DNA from: an uncultured Chitinophagaceae bacterium
GTDB taxonomy: Bacteria; Bacteroidota; Bacteroidia; Chitinophagales; Chitinophagaceae
Assembly: GCA_937873715.1 (NCBI GenBank)
Contig: CALMYJ010000026.1
Span: 46,315-110,314, forward strand
Direction: 5' to 3'
Length of the DNA stretch: 64,000 nucleotides
The notes beneath the pieces were generated by a model, which had not been told where the DNA came from, did no database searches, and was given only the letters and a program-made list of their open reading frames with translations. A program made the position numbers and the translations under genes. Below, in pieces: positions 7,799 through 16,656 of this stretch (position 1 is its first letter; each line of letters starts with the position of its first letter).

Positions 7799-8887
7799 AT
7801 GAAAAAAATAGACCGGTATATTCTCGGTAAATTTCTTACTACTTTTTTCTTTTGCCTGCTGTTGATGACGGCCATTGTGGTAGTGATTGATATCAGCGAA
7901 AAAACAGACGACTTTGTAAAAAGCGGTTTGAGCGCCTGGGAAATATTTATGCAGTATTATATTGCTTTCATCCCCAGGATAGACGCCATGCTTTTTCCTC
8001 TCTTTGTTTTTATTGCCGTTATTTTTTTTACGGCAAAGATGGCAGAGCGTACCGAGGTGGTTGCCATCATTAGCAGCGGGGTAAGCCTGCGGCGTTTTTT
8101 ATTGCCCTACTGGATAGGTGGGTTATTGCTCACCGGCTTGTTGTGGGTTACTTACAATTATATATTGCCGGCAGCCAACAAGCAATGGGCTTATTTTGAG
8201 GGCAAGTACATACAGTCTGTATACGATCAGCAAAAAGCCGTTTTTCAACGCAACTATTATTTTCGAATCGATTCCAGCACCTATGCCGGTATGCACACCT
8301 ACGATACGGTGGCCAAATCGGGCAATAATTTTTTTATACAGCGGATAAAAAATAACCAACTGGCCTATAACCTCAGGGCTGATAATATTTACTGGGATAC
8401 GGCTCAAAAAAAATGGCGGCTTACCAATGTAATGGAACGCAGTTTTGCCGGCGATAAGGAAAGTATTAAGTATAACCGGATGATGCACACCACTTATAAT
8501 TTCAGGCCCGATGATTTGCGCCGCGGTGAATTCATTAAAGATGGAATGACTACTAAAGAACTCAACGAAAAAATACGACTGGAAAAGTTGCGGGGTAATG
8601 AAGGGATTAACCTGCTGCTGGTAGAGCGGTACAGCCGGGATGCCATACCGGCCTCGGTAATTATATTAACCCTGATAGGGGGTATTATGGCCAGTAAAAA
8701 AGTAAGGGGCGGCAGTGGGTACCATCTTGCAGCAGGCATTGTATTGAGTGTGCTGTACATCCTGCTGGGACGCTTCTCTTCTATATTCTCCATTAAAGGA
8801 AATTTTTCTCCCTTCCTTGCCGCCTGGATACCCAACTTTATTTTTGCTGCACTCACCTGGTACTTATACCGCCGGGCAGCAAAATAA
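7799..8887 (+). CDS. LptF/LptG-family lipopolysaccharide export permease (YjgP/YjgQ)
   Basis: 362 residues. The protein opens with the family start MKKIDRYILGKFLTTFFFCLLL. There are three N-terminal membrane segments (about 12-33, 55-77 and 100-120), a periplasmic beta-jellyroll region (about 130-270, FFIQRIKNNQLAYNLRADNIYW), and three C-terminal membrane segments from about residue 280 (IPASVIILTLIGGIMASKKV). LptF and LptG form the membrane part of the LptB2FG ABC transporter that pulls LPS out of the inner membrane. I cannot assign F or G. A very close upstream promoter serves it, and it converges on ppc with only 7 bases between the stops. Confidence 0.92.
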   Translation: MKKIDRYILGKFLTTFFFCLLLMTAIVVVIDISEKTDDFVKSGLSAWEIFMQYYIAFIPRIDAMLFPLFVFIAVIFFTAKMAERTEVVAIISSGVSLRRFLLPYWIGGLLLTGLLWVTYNYILPAANKQWAYFEGKYIQSVYDQQKAVFQRNYYFRIDSSTYAGMHTYDTVAKSGNNFFIQRIKNNQLAYNLRADNIYWDTAQKKWRLTNVMERSFAGDKESIKYNRMMHTTYNFRPDDLRRGEFIKDGMTTKELNEKIRLEKLRGNEGINLLLVERYSRDAIPASVIILTLIGGIMASKKVRGGSGYHLAAGIVLSVLYILLGRFSSIFSIKGNFSPFLAAWIPNFIFAALTWYLYRRAAK

Positions 8888-8894
8888 TATTTAC

Positions 8895-11483
8895 CTAAGC
8901 CGAATTTCGGCCGGCATTGATGATGCCAAAAGATGACCGCATTACCAGTTTTTGGTAGGTTTCTTTTAAAGGCGAATCCAGCAGGTTGTCTTCTATTTCC
9001 CTGATATTGCTAATGGCAAATTGTTGTATGGTGAGCAAAGGCATCACAATACGCTCCCTCATGCTAATCGACAACTGGTCAACCGGGTAGTCGCTCATCA
9101 GCTCTGTTTTATCCGACAGTTTCAACACATACTGCCTGGTAAGCTGGAACTCGGTATAAATAACATTCCAGATTTCGCCATACTTCTTGTCTTTAGACAG
9201 GTATTCGGTTAATGGGAAAAAACATTTTTTCATCGCCATTTCCGAATTATCGAGCAGGGTTTTAAAATAAAGCGAACTGCGGTACAATTGTTTTAGTTCT
9301 TCAAACTTTCCTCTTTTTTCCAGTTCCTGCAAAGCAGTACCCACGCCAAAATAACCCGTAACATTTTGCTTCAATTGTGCCCATGAGCCTACATAAGGTA
9401 TTGCCCTCAGGTCTTTGAGTGTAAGCCTTGTGCCGGCATTGCGTTTGGCCGGGCGGCTGCCGATATTGGTTTCGCTGTAAAACTTCAGCGGGCTTACCTG
9501 GCTGAGGTAATCGGCAAAATACGGGTGCTCTTTGAGTGATTTATATTTTTCAAAACTGGCATCGGCCACTTGCTGCAACAGGCTCTCTTCGTCCGGTTCA
9601 AGTGTTTTTTGCCTGCTCTTGAACAAGTCGTTCGAAATACCGGCATGCAACAACTGTTCAATATTAAATTGTGCGGCATCAATGGTGCCAAAGTTGGAGC
9701 TTACGGTTTGCCCCTGTACGGTAAGTTGTATTTCCTGGTTGGCAATATTTTGCCCCATAGAGGCGTAAAACTTATGCGTTTTACCACCACCCCTCGATGG
9801 AGGACCGCCCCTGCCATCAAAGAAGAGCACTTCCACGCCAAATTCTTTAGAGATGGCTGTAAGTTCTTCTTTGGCTTTATAAATACTCCAATTGGCCATA
9901 AAGTAACCGCCATCCTTGGTGCCATCGCTAAAGCCAAGCATGATGGTTTGGCGGCCATTACGGCGTTTGATATGAGCGGCATACACTTCATTGCTGTACA
10001 ACTGGCGCATGATGCCGGCAGCATTTTTCAAATCGTCGATGGTTTCAAAAAGAGGTATAATGTCTACCGTTAGTTCCTCTTTGGTCCAGCCGCCCAATAA
10101 AAACAGGCCATACACTTCCAGCACATTCAGGGCACTGTTGCACTGGCTGATGATATAGCGGTTACAGCCAGATTCGCCGTTAAACAACTGGATATCTTTT
10201 ATTGCTTTTACACTGGCGATACTGTCGGCTAATACAGCATCGGTGGTTTGCAGTGCTTCTATGTTTTCGGTAACCGAAGTGAGGGCCTCTATTTTTGCGT
10301 CATCATCAAGCGATGTATAGTTAGAGGGCAGTGCCGTTGTGGTGGCCGCTACAATCTCCATTACTTTGCCGTGTACCGTACTTTCCTGGCGCACATCCAA
10401 TGAGGCAAAGTGCAATCCAAATACATGTACTTTATTAATCAGCCCGTTGATGAGGTGTAAAAACAGGTTGTTGTGTTTGTAAATAATAATTTCCCTGATT
10501 TTGTACAACTCAGCCAGTATGCCTTCTTTACTAATGGCGGTGCGCTGACCGGGAATAAAAATGTTATTGTACAAATCTTTTTCCAGAGCATTCAGTATTA
10601 CATCCACTCCTTCAAAAGTGAGGCGGCGTTTTATCTTTCTTATTTCTAAATAGTAGGATTTTATAATACCGCCACGCAATGCCTCTGCCACTTTAAGGGT
10701 GGTATCTGCTTTTACAAAAGGATTGCCATCCCTGTCGCCACCGGGCCAAAAGCCCATGCAGATAACAGGATTTTCATCGCAAACCGAATCGGGAAACTGT
10801 GTTTTCAAAAAAGTAAGAATTCTGCCGGCTGCCGGGTAAAATACATTTTCGAGGTACCATATCAGGTTCATGGCCTCATCATACGGTGTGGGCTTTTGTT
10901 TTTTAAAGAAGGGTGTTTTGCCCAATTGCTGCAGGTACATATTGATTTGTACCGTATTGTCTTCTGCCAGCGCTTTAGCCAGATCGTTGATAATACCCAG
11001 TACAGTACCGGGGTAAAACTGTGTAGGATGTGCCGTGAGCACCAGGCGTATGGCAAAATTCTTCAGCTTTGCTTTAAGTTCATCCTGCTGGTTATTTTGC
11101 AGCACTTCACTTTCTAAATGTTTGAGGGTACCTACACCACCCAGGTCGTTTATTTCTTTAAAGGAAGAATCTTCCAGGGCATCAAAAAGCACTACCTGTC
11201 TTTCGATATACTGGATAAGCCGAAACAGCAAATCCAGCTTTTCCTGCGGTTGGGTAAGCGTGGTGTGTTTGGCAAAAAACTCCTCTATGATTTCAGCAGG
11301 ACTTTGCTTTTTCTTATAACCTTCTTCGCAAATATTGAGTAGCAGGGATAATAGTATCCCTGTTTTTTCAATACGGTGAAAGGGCAGGGAGGTAAACAGG
11401 CTATTATATAACTGGAACTTAATGCCCACTAAATTTTTAAACTGCTGCAGCCCCCTGGTAGACTTGTGGTCCATGTTGAACAA
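8895..11483 (-). CDS. ppc: Phosphoenolpyruvate carboxylase
   Basis: 862 residues. It carboxylates phosphoenolpyruvate with bicarbonate to give oxaloacetate, refilling the TCA cycle and supplying aspartate. The aspartate link makes its position next to the threonine operon sensible. Signature parts are LTAHPTQF with the catalytic His at about residue 152 (the common form is LTAHPTE), FWPGGDRDGNPFV, LDVRQES, GFSDGTKDGGYF (a variant of GYSDSGKD), FFDGRGGPPSRGGG, and a C-terminal effector region ending GIINAGRNSA in place of the usual NTG end. These departures are consistent with the divergent Bacteroidota branch. The first ATG is used; a second at codon 4 is possible. It is divergent from the thr operon. 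Confidence 0.96.
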   Translation of the reverse strand: MFNMDHKSTRGLQQFKNLVGIKFQLYNSLFTSLPFHRIEKTGILLSLLLNICEEGYKKKQSPAEIIEEFFAKHTTLTQPQEKLDLLFRLIQYIERQVVLFDALEDSSFKEINDLGGVGTLKHLESEVLQNNQQDELKAKLKNFAIRLVLTAHPTQFYPGTVLGIINDLAKALAEDNTVQINMYLQQLGKTPFFKKQKPTPYDEAMNLIWYLENVFYPAAGRILTFLKTQFPDSVCDENPVICMGFWPGGDRDGNPFVKADTTLKVAEALRGGIIKSYYLEIRKIKRRLTFEGVDVILNALEKDLYNNIFIPGQRTAISKEGILAELYKIREIIIYKHNNLFLHLINGLINKVHVFGLHFASLDVRQESTVHGKVMEIVAATTTALPSNYTSLDDDAKIEALTSVTENIEALQTTDAVLADSIASVKAIKDIQLFNGESGCNRYIISQCNSALNVLEVYGLFLLGGWTKEELTVDIIPLFETIDDLKNAAGIMRQLYSNEVYAAHIKRRNGRQTIMLGFSDGTKDGGYFMANWSIYKAKEELTAISKEFGVEVLFFDGRGGPPSRGGGKTHKFYASMGQNIANQEIQLTVQGQTVSSNFGTIDAAQFNIEQLLHAGISNDLFKSRQKTLEPDEESLLQQVADASFEKYKSLKEHPYFADYLSQVSPLKFYSETNIGSRPAKRNAGTRLTLKDLRAIPYVGSWAQLKQNVTGYFGVGTALQELEKRGKFEELKQLYRSSLYFKTLLDNSEMAMKKCFFPLTEYLSKDKKYGEIWNVIYTEFQLTRQYVLKLSDKTELMSDYPVDQLSISMRERIVMPLLTIQQFAISNIREIEDNLLDSPLKETYQKLVMRSSFGIINAGRNSA

Positions 11484-11596
11484 ATTTTAATAAACATGTA
11501 ATAATGCTGGCAGCAATGCATTGAGCCGTGAAAATACTTTAAAAAAAGTAAATACTTACCCGGCTTTACAATTATTTTGCTATTTTAGCGCACCAA

Positions 11597-11740
11597 AAAA
11601 AGTGGTCATAGTGAAAATCTCTATCAATTTCCGCAAAGCTCCATTAGCTGTTTCCAAAACAGCCGGCACCACTTTTTCAACCACTACAACCCGTTAAGGG
11701 TTGCACAGTTACACATATCATATTTGGGCTTTTGCTGTTT
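11597..11740 (+). promoter_or_regulatory. Putative threonine attenuator region with competing hairpins
   Basis: Several pairings compete. AAAAAGTGGT upstream of the leader start can pair with ACCACTTTTT at the first Thr codons (about 11669-11677). GCTGTTT / AAACAGC forms a tight hairpin at 11647-11663. CAACCC / GGGTTG forms a hairpin at 11687-11703 across the stop codon. AAACAGC at 11657-11663 can also pair with GCTGTTT at 11734-11740. This is the mutually exclusive folding expected of an attenuator. No hairpin here is followed by a long T run, so which one acts as terminator is not clear. Confidence 0.5.
11611..11697 (+). CDS. thrL: Threonine-rich leader peptide of the thr operon
   Basis: A 28-codon frame with a GTG start runs from 11611 to the TAA at 11695-11697. 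Seven codons are threonine, and the peptide ends GTTFSTTTTR. It lies 98 bases upstream of thrA in the same orientation. This matches the layout of threonine attenuators, where ribosome stalling on Thr codons decides between alternative RNA hairpins. The match is to the principle, not to a specific known thrL sequence. Ile codons, also regulatory in enterobacteria, are not clustered here. A-rich sequence precedes the start and there is no Shine-Dalgarno site, as is normal for the group. Confidence 0.75.
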   Translation: MKISINFRKAPLAVSKTAGTTFSTTTTR

Positions 11741-11795
11741 ATACGCTTCGTTTATCTTTTATTTATTTCAACAAATCATACAACTTTAATTCTAT

Positions 11796-14240
11796 ATGCA
11801 GGTTTTAAAATTTGGCGGCAGTTCGGTACGCAATGCAGAAAACATTGGCAAAGTAGTGGCCATCGTGAAAGAGAAAGCAAAGCAGGGCAAAACGGTAGTG
11901 GTGGTATCTGCATTGGGCGGTATTACCGACCTGCTGCTGCAATGCTGCCGTATGGCAGCAGATAACGATGAAGCCTATAAGGAAAAACTGAAAGAAGCCG
12001 AGCAGCGCCATTTACAAACAGCCCGTGAACTGATTGCTGTAGCGCATCAAAGCAGTGTGCTGAGCACTGTAAAAACCCTTTGCAACGAAATTGAAGATAT
12101 CTGTAACGGCATTTTTTTGCTCAAGGAGCTTTCAGAAAAAACAAAAGACAGGGTAGTGAGCTATGGCGAAATACTTTCCTCCACCATCATTGCCGAAAAG
12201 CTGAAAGCCGAAACCGGTGCATGTGAGTGGAAAGACAGCCGCCAACTGATTGTTACCAATGCTGGCTTTGGCAATGCCGCCGTTGATTTTGAAGCCACCA
12301 ACCAAAAAATAATAAAGTATTTCAGCAGCTCTGCTGCAGGCCTGTTTATGCTGCCAGGCTTTATTGCCAGCGATGCCACTGGTGCCACCACCACCCTGGG
12401 CCGTGGCGGCAGCGATTATACCGGCGCTATACTGGCGGCAGCACTTGATGCTGATGTGCTTGAAATATGGACGGATGTATCCGGCATGATGACCGCCGAT
12501 CCAAGGCTGGTACAAAATGTAAAAATCATTCCGCAGATATCTTACCAGGAAGCCATGGAATTGTCACATTTTGGCGCCAAAGTAATTTATCCGCCTACCA
12601 TACAGCCGGTAAGCAGCAAGGGTATACCCACCTGGATAAAAAACACTTTTGCCCCGGAAGATAATGGTACCATAATTACCAAAGAAGCCGCACAAAATGG
12701 CAGCGCCATCAGGGGCATCTCCAGCATCAACAATATTGCGCTGCTCAGCCTCGAAGGCAGCGGCATGGTAGGCATACCCGGTTTTTCAAAAAGGTTATTT
12801 GAAGCACTGGCCAATAAAAAAATCAATGTCATCCTCATCACACAGGGCTCTTCGGAACACTCAATCTGTGTAGGGGTAGATGCCGCCAGTGCAATTGCCG
12901 CCAAAAAAGCCATTGATGATATGTTTGATTACGAAATTCAAACCGGCAAGGTTGACCCTATCATCATTGAGAACGAACTGGCCGTGGTGGCGCTAGTTGG
13001 GGATAATATGAAAAGCCATCCCGGTATCAGCGGTAAAATGTTTGGCAACCTGGGTCGCAATGGTGTAAACGTAAGGGCCATTGCACAGGGCTCATCCGAA
13101 AGAAATATCTCTGCTGTTATATCCTTACATGATGTAAAAAAAGCCATCAACGTATTGCACGAAGAATTTTTTGAAACCACTTACAAAGAGATTAACCTGT
13201 ACCTGGTGGGTGTAGGTAATGTAGGCGCAAGGCTGGTAGGGCAAATCAGGCAGCAGGGCCAATACCTGCTGGAACACCTGCGGCTCAAAATAAATGTAGT
13301 GGGCATTGCCAACAGTAAAAAAATGCTGGTGAATGAGCAGGGTATTGATTTAAACAAATGGAAAGAGTTGCTTGAAGCTGGCGAAACCACCAATCTTGAA
13401 GCATTTATACAAACTATACAAAACAAAAACCTGCGCAACTCGGTATTTGCAGATGTTACTGCCAACGATTCGGTTGCCCTGCTGTATGATAAACTGCTGG
13501 AAAAAAGTATATCGGTGGTAGCCTGCAATAAAGTAGCGGCTTCATCCAAATATGATTACTACAAAAAGCTAAAAAAACTGTCCGGTGAATTTAATGCACA
13601 GTTTTTATTTGAAACCAATGTTGGTGCCAGCCTGCCCATCATCTCTACCCTTAATGATTTGATGCGCAGCGGCGATACGGTGCATCAAATGGAAGCAGTA
13701 TTGAGCGGTACACTCAATTTTGTATTCAATAATTATGATGGCAAAAAATCTTTTGCCTCGGTGGTAAAGCAGGCACAGGATGAGGGGTATACCGAGCCTG
13801 ATCCACGCCTCGATTTGAGCGGCAAAGATGTGATGCGAAAAATTATGATCCTCATCCGGGAAGCCGGTGTGCCGGTAGAGATGGAGGAGATTGCCAACAA
13901 TTCGTTTATGCCCGAAGAATGTATGCAGGGCTCAGTTGCCGATTTTTACAAGGCAATGGAAAAGTATGAAGCCCATTTTAAAAAACTATATGATGATGCC
14001 GCAGCAGCAGGATGTAAACTGAAATTTGTGGCTAAATACGAAAATGGTAAAGCCGGTGTAGGTTTGCAGCATATTAATCAACAGCACGATTTTTACCACC
14101 TGTATGGCAAAGACAATATAGTATTGTTTTATACCGACAGGTACAAGGATCAGCCAATGGTTATCAAAGGTGCCGGAGCCGGTGCGGATGTAACGGCATC
14201 GGGTGTATTTGGGGATATAATCAGGTCGGCAAGGGTATAA
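11796..14240 (+). CDS. thrA: Bifunctional aspartate kinase / homoserine dehydrogenase
   Basis: 814 residues, the usual length of the fused enzyme. The N-terminal aspartate kinase starts MQVLKFGGSSV and contains TTTLGRGGSDYTGAILAAAL. Two ACT regulatory motifs follow (about 310-460, VILITQGSSEHSICVGVD and VRAIAQGSSERNISAVI). The homoserine dehydrogenase half begins at the NAD(P) motif LVGVGNVGARLVGQI (about residue 468) and carries the SGTLNFVFNNYD and GYTEPDPRLDLSGKDV motifs. It catalyses the first and third steps from aspartate to threonine and methionine and is normally feedback-inhibited by threonine through the ACT domains. It is the first structural gene of a thrA-thrB-thrC operon behind the leader peptide. 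Confidence 0.97.
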   Translation: MQVLKFGGSSVRNAENIGKVVAIVKEKAKQGKTVVVVSALGGITDLLLQCCRMAADNDEAYKEKLKEAEQRHLQTARELIAVAHQSSVLSTVKTLCNEIEDICNGIFLLKELSEKTKDRVVSYGEILSSTIIAEKLKAETGACEWKDSRQLIVTNAGFGNAAVDFEATNQKIIKYFSSSAAGLFMLPGFIASDATGATTTLGRGGSDYTGAILAAALDADVLEIWTDVSGMMTADPRLVQNVKIIPQISYQEAMELSHFGAKVIYPPTIQPVSSKGIPTWIKNTFAPEDNGTIITKEAAQNGSAIRGISSINNIALLSLEGSGMVGIPGFSKRLFEALANKKINVILITQGSSEHSICVGVDAASAIAAKKAIDDMFDYEIQTGKVDPIIIENELAVVALVGDNMKSHPGISGKMFGNLGRNGVNVRAIAQGSSERNISAVISLHDVKKAINVLHEEFFETTYKEINLYLVGVGNVGARLVGQIRQQGQYLLEHLRLKINVVGIANSKKMLVNEQGIDLNKWKELLEAGETTNLEAFIQTIQNKNLRNSVFADVTANDSVALLYDKLLEKSISVVACNKVAASSKYDYYKKLKKLSGEFNAQFLFETNVGASLPIISTLNDLMRSGDTVHQMEAVLSGTLNFVFNNYDGKKSFASVVKQAQDEGYTEPDPRLDLSGKDVMRKIMILIREAGVPVEMEEIANNSFMPEECMQGSVADFYKAMEKYEAHFKKLYDDAAAAGCKLKFVAKYENGKAGVGLQHINQQHDFYHLYGKDNIVLFYTDRYKDQPMVIKGAGAGADVTASGVFGDIIRSARV

Positions 14241-14291
14241 TACCTATTGGTATATCCAAAACCGTTATTACAGTAATTTTTAAACTGAATC

Positions 14292-15257
14292 ATGAAACGA
14301 CAAATACTGGAAGGCAATGGCAAATATGTGAAGGTGCTTGCACCCGGCACAGTGGCCAACCTCGTTTGCGGCTTTGATATTCTTGGCCTGTGCCTTAATG
14401 CACCCAACGATATGATGGAAGTGCAACTGCTCGATAAAAAAGAAATCATCATCCGCAGTGCTGATGGATACCCCCTGCCTACCGATCCAGCACAAAACAC
14501 TGCCGGTGCACCATTGATTGAGATGATTGAAGAAGTGGAGGGTAATATTGGCTTTGAAGTAATTATTCATAAAAAAATAAAACCGGGCAGTGGTATAGGT
14601 TCCAGCGCTGCCAGTGCGGCAGGGGCAGTGGTGGCGGCCAATCATTTACTCGGCAATATTTTCAGCAAAGAGGATTTGGTACGCTTTGCCATGTTTGGCG
14701 AAAAAGTGGCAACAGGGGTAAAGCATGCCGATAATATTGCACCGGGTATTTATGGTGGTGTTACACTCATCCGCAGTATTTTTCCGCTGGATATTGTAGT
14801 TATTCCTGCGCCACCCTTACACGTTACCGTTGTACATCCGCAAATAGAAGTTAAAACAAAAGATGCCCGGCAGATTTTACGCAAAGAAGTACTGCTGAAA
14901 GACGCCATAAAGCAGTGGGGTAATATTGCCGGGCTCGTGGCAGGCTTTATCAAAAACGATTTGGATTTAATCGGCCGTTCGCTCGAAGATGTGATTATTG
15001 AGCCGGTACGCAGTATTTTAATTCCCGGCTTCGATGAAATCAAAAGCAGGTGTAAGCAGGCTGGTGCATTAGGTGGCGGTATTTCAGGCTCCGGCCCTTC
15101 TTTATTTATGCTCAGCAAAGATGAAGCCACAGCTAAAGCCGTAGAGCAGGAAATGAAAGACGTGTATAACAAAATAGGATTGGATTATCATACTCATGTA
15201 ACTACAATTAATATGGAAGGGGTGAAAGTTTTGAAAAGTGAAAAATTTAGAGTTTAG
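14292..15257 (+). CDS. thrB: Homoserine kinase
   Basis: 321 residues. A GHMP-family kinase that phosphorylates homoserine with ATP, the fourth step to threonine. Visible motifs are the N-terminal VLAPGTVANLVCGFDILG, the phosphate-binding loop PGSGIGSSAASAAGAVVAAN (about residues 98-117), and the C-terminal GHMP motif GALGGGISGSGPSLFML. The gene starts 51 bases after thrA and ends 77 bases before thrC. That second gap holds a small TAACCC/CCAGTATC repeat tract also found at lptE. Function is supported by both sequence and operon order. Confidence 0.96.
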   Translation: MKRQILEGNGKYVKVLAPGTVANLVCGFDILGLCLNAPNDMMEVQLLDKKEIIIRSADGYPLPTDPAQNTAGAPLIEMIEEVEGNIGFEVIIHKKIKPGSGIGSSAASAAGAVVAANHLLGNIFSKEDLVRFAMFGEKVATGVKHADNIAPGIYGGVTLIRSIFPLDIVVIPAPPLHVTVVHPQIEVKTKDARQILRKEVLLKDAIKQWGNIAGLVAGFIKNDLDLIGRSLEDVIIEPVRSILIPGFDEIKSRCKQAGALGGGISGSGPSLFMLSKDEATAKAVEQEMKDVYNKIGLDYHTHVTTINMEGVKVLKSEKFRV

Positions 15258-15273
15258 AATTTTAAATTAAACT

Positions 15274-15323
15274 CCTTAACCCGTAACCCACTAGCCCTTA
15301 ACCAAAATCCAGCAACCAGTATC
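15274..15323. repeat. TAACCC-type and CCAGYA-type repeat tract between thrB and thrC
   Basis: The gap holds TTAACCCGTAACCC, then CCCTTAACC, then CCAGCAACCAGTATC. The same two kinds of unit, much longer, occur at 31801-31967 at the start of lptE. The shared pair of units in two unrelated places points to a dispersed low-complexity repeat family. Confidence 0.6.
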
Positions 15324-15334
15324 AAAATATAATC

Positions 15335-16633
15335 ATGCAGTTTTACAGTACTAATCACATATCCCCAAAAGTTAGTTTTAAAGAAGCAACCATACAGGGC
15401 CAGGCGCCTGATAAGGGCTTGTATTTTCCGGAACAGATTCCTGTATTACCCAAAGCGCTTATTGACAATATTGAGCAGTTTTCTAAAGAGGAAATTGCTT
15501 ATAAAACTATTGCGCCTTATGTGGCCGATGCCATTCCTGAAGCTGAACTGCGCCGCATCGTATACGAAACAGTGAACTTTGATATCCCCCTGGTGCAGGT
15601 AACAGATAATATTTTTTCGTTGGAGCTGTATCACGGGCCCACACTGGCTTTTAAAGATATTGGTGCCAGGTTTATGAGCCGTTGTCTCGGCTATTTTGTA
15701 AAGGGCAGTGATAAAAAAGTTACGGTATTGGTGGCTACTTCAGGCGATACCGGCGGTGCTGTTGCCAATGGATTTTATAATGTGGATGGTGTGGATGTAG
15801 TGATATTGTATCCCTCCGGAAAAGTAAGTTCGGTGCAGGAAAAACAATTAACCACGTTAGGTAAAAATATCCATGCGCTGGAAGTAAACGGCACTTTCGA
15901 CGATTGCCAGCAAATGGTTAAGCAGGCTTTTACCGATGAGGAATTGAATAAAAAATTATTTCTCACTTCGGCCAACTCCATTAATGTGGCCCGCTGGCTA
16001 CCACAGCAGTTTTATTATTTGTTTGCTTACCAGCAATGGCCCGATAAAAATAATCCACCGGTAATAGTGGTGCCCAGCGGCAACTTTGGTAATATCTGTG
16101 CCGGTATTTTAGCGCATGTATCCGGCATGCCCGTAAAGCATTTTATTGCAGCTTGTAATGCCAACGATGTGGTGCCGGTGTATATGGATACACAACTGTA
16201 TCATCCTAAAAAAGCAGTAGCTACCATTTCCAATGCTATGGATGTGGGTAACCCCAGCAATTTTGTCCGCATACTCGAAATTTTCAACAACCAGTTTGTT
16301 GACTTAAAAAAAGTATTGAGCAGTTGCAGTATCAGCGATGCAGAAACAAAAGAAACCATTAAGACTTTTTATAACGATTATCATTACCTGCCCGATCCTC
16401 ATGGTGCTGTCGGCTTCTTAGCACTGCAGCGCTATTTACAAACGCATACGAATGATAAAGGCATTGTACTGGAAACGGCCCACCCGGTTAAGTTTTACGA
16501 TGTGGTAGAGCCGGTAACGGGTACAGCAGTGCCCATACCGGAAACCGTACAGGCACAATTGGCCCTGCAAAAGAAAAGTACGGTAATTGATGCCGATGGT
16601 GCCCTCCTGAAAGATTTTTTATTAGCCTTGTAA
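15335..16633 (+). CDS. thrC: Threonine synthase
   Basis: 432 residues. A PLP enzyme that converts O-phosphohomoserine to threonine and phosphate, the last step of the pathway. Visible features are the N-terminal family stretch FYSTNHISPKVSFKEATIQG, the PLP lysine in GPTLAFKDIGARFM (about residue 107), ATSGDTGGAVANGF, the phosphate-binding VVPSGNFGNICAGI, and a C-terminal DPHGAVGFLAL segment. This is the E. coli-like shorter class. It completes thrA-thrB-thrC. The next gene starts 23 bases after the stop, so co-transcription continues. Confidence 0.97.
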   Translation: MQFYSTNHISPKVSFKEATIQGQAPDKGLYFPEQIPVLPKALIDNIEQFSKEEIAYKTIAPYVADAIPEAELRRIVYETVNFDIPLVQVTDNIFSLELYHGPTLAFKDIGARFMSRCLGYFVKGSDKKVTVLVATSGDTGGAVANGFYNVDGVDVVILYPSGKVSSVQEKQLTTLGKNIHALEVNGTFDDCQQMVKQAFTDEELNKKLFLTSANSINVARWLPQQFYYLFAYQQWPDKNNPPVIVVPSGNFGNICAGILAHVSGMPVKHFIAACNANDVVPVYMDTQLYHPKKAVATISNAMDVGNPSNFVRILEIFNNQFVDLKKVLSSCSISDAETKETIKTFYNDYHYLPDPHGAVGFLALQRYLQTHTNDKGIVLETAHPVKFYDVVEPVTGTAVPIPETVQAQLALQKKSTVIDADGALLKDFLLAL

Positions 16634-16656
16634 ATAAGCTTTAACCTCATTGAATA

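Noticed and set aside
9570..10073. A 167-codon plus-strand frame inside ppc
   Set aside because: It is a reverse shadow of ppc with no known family and no start signals.
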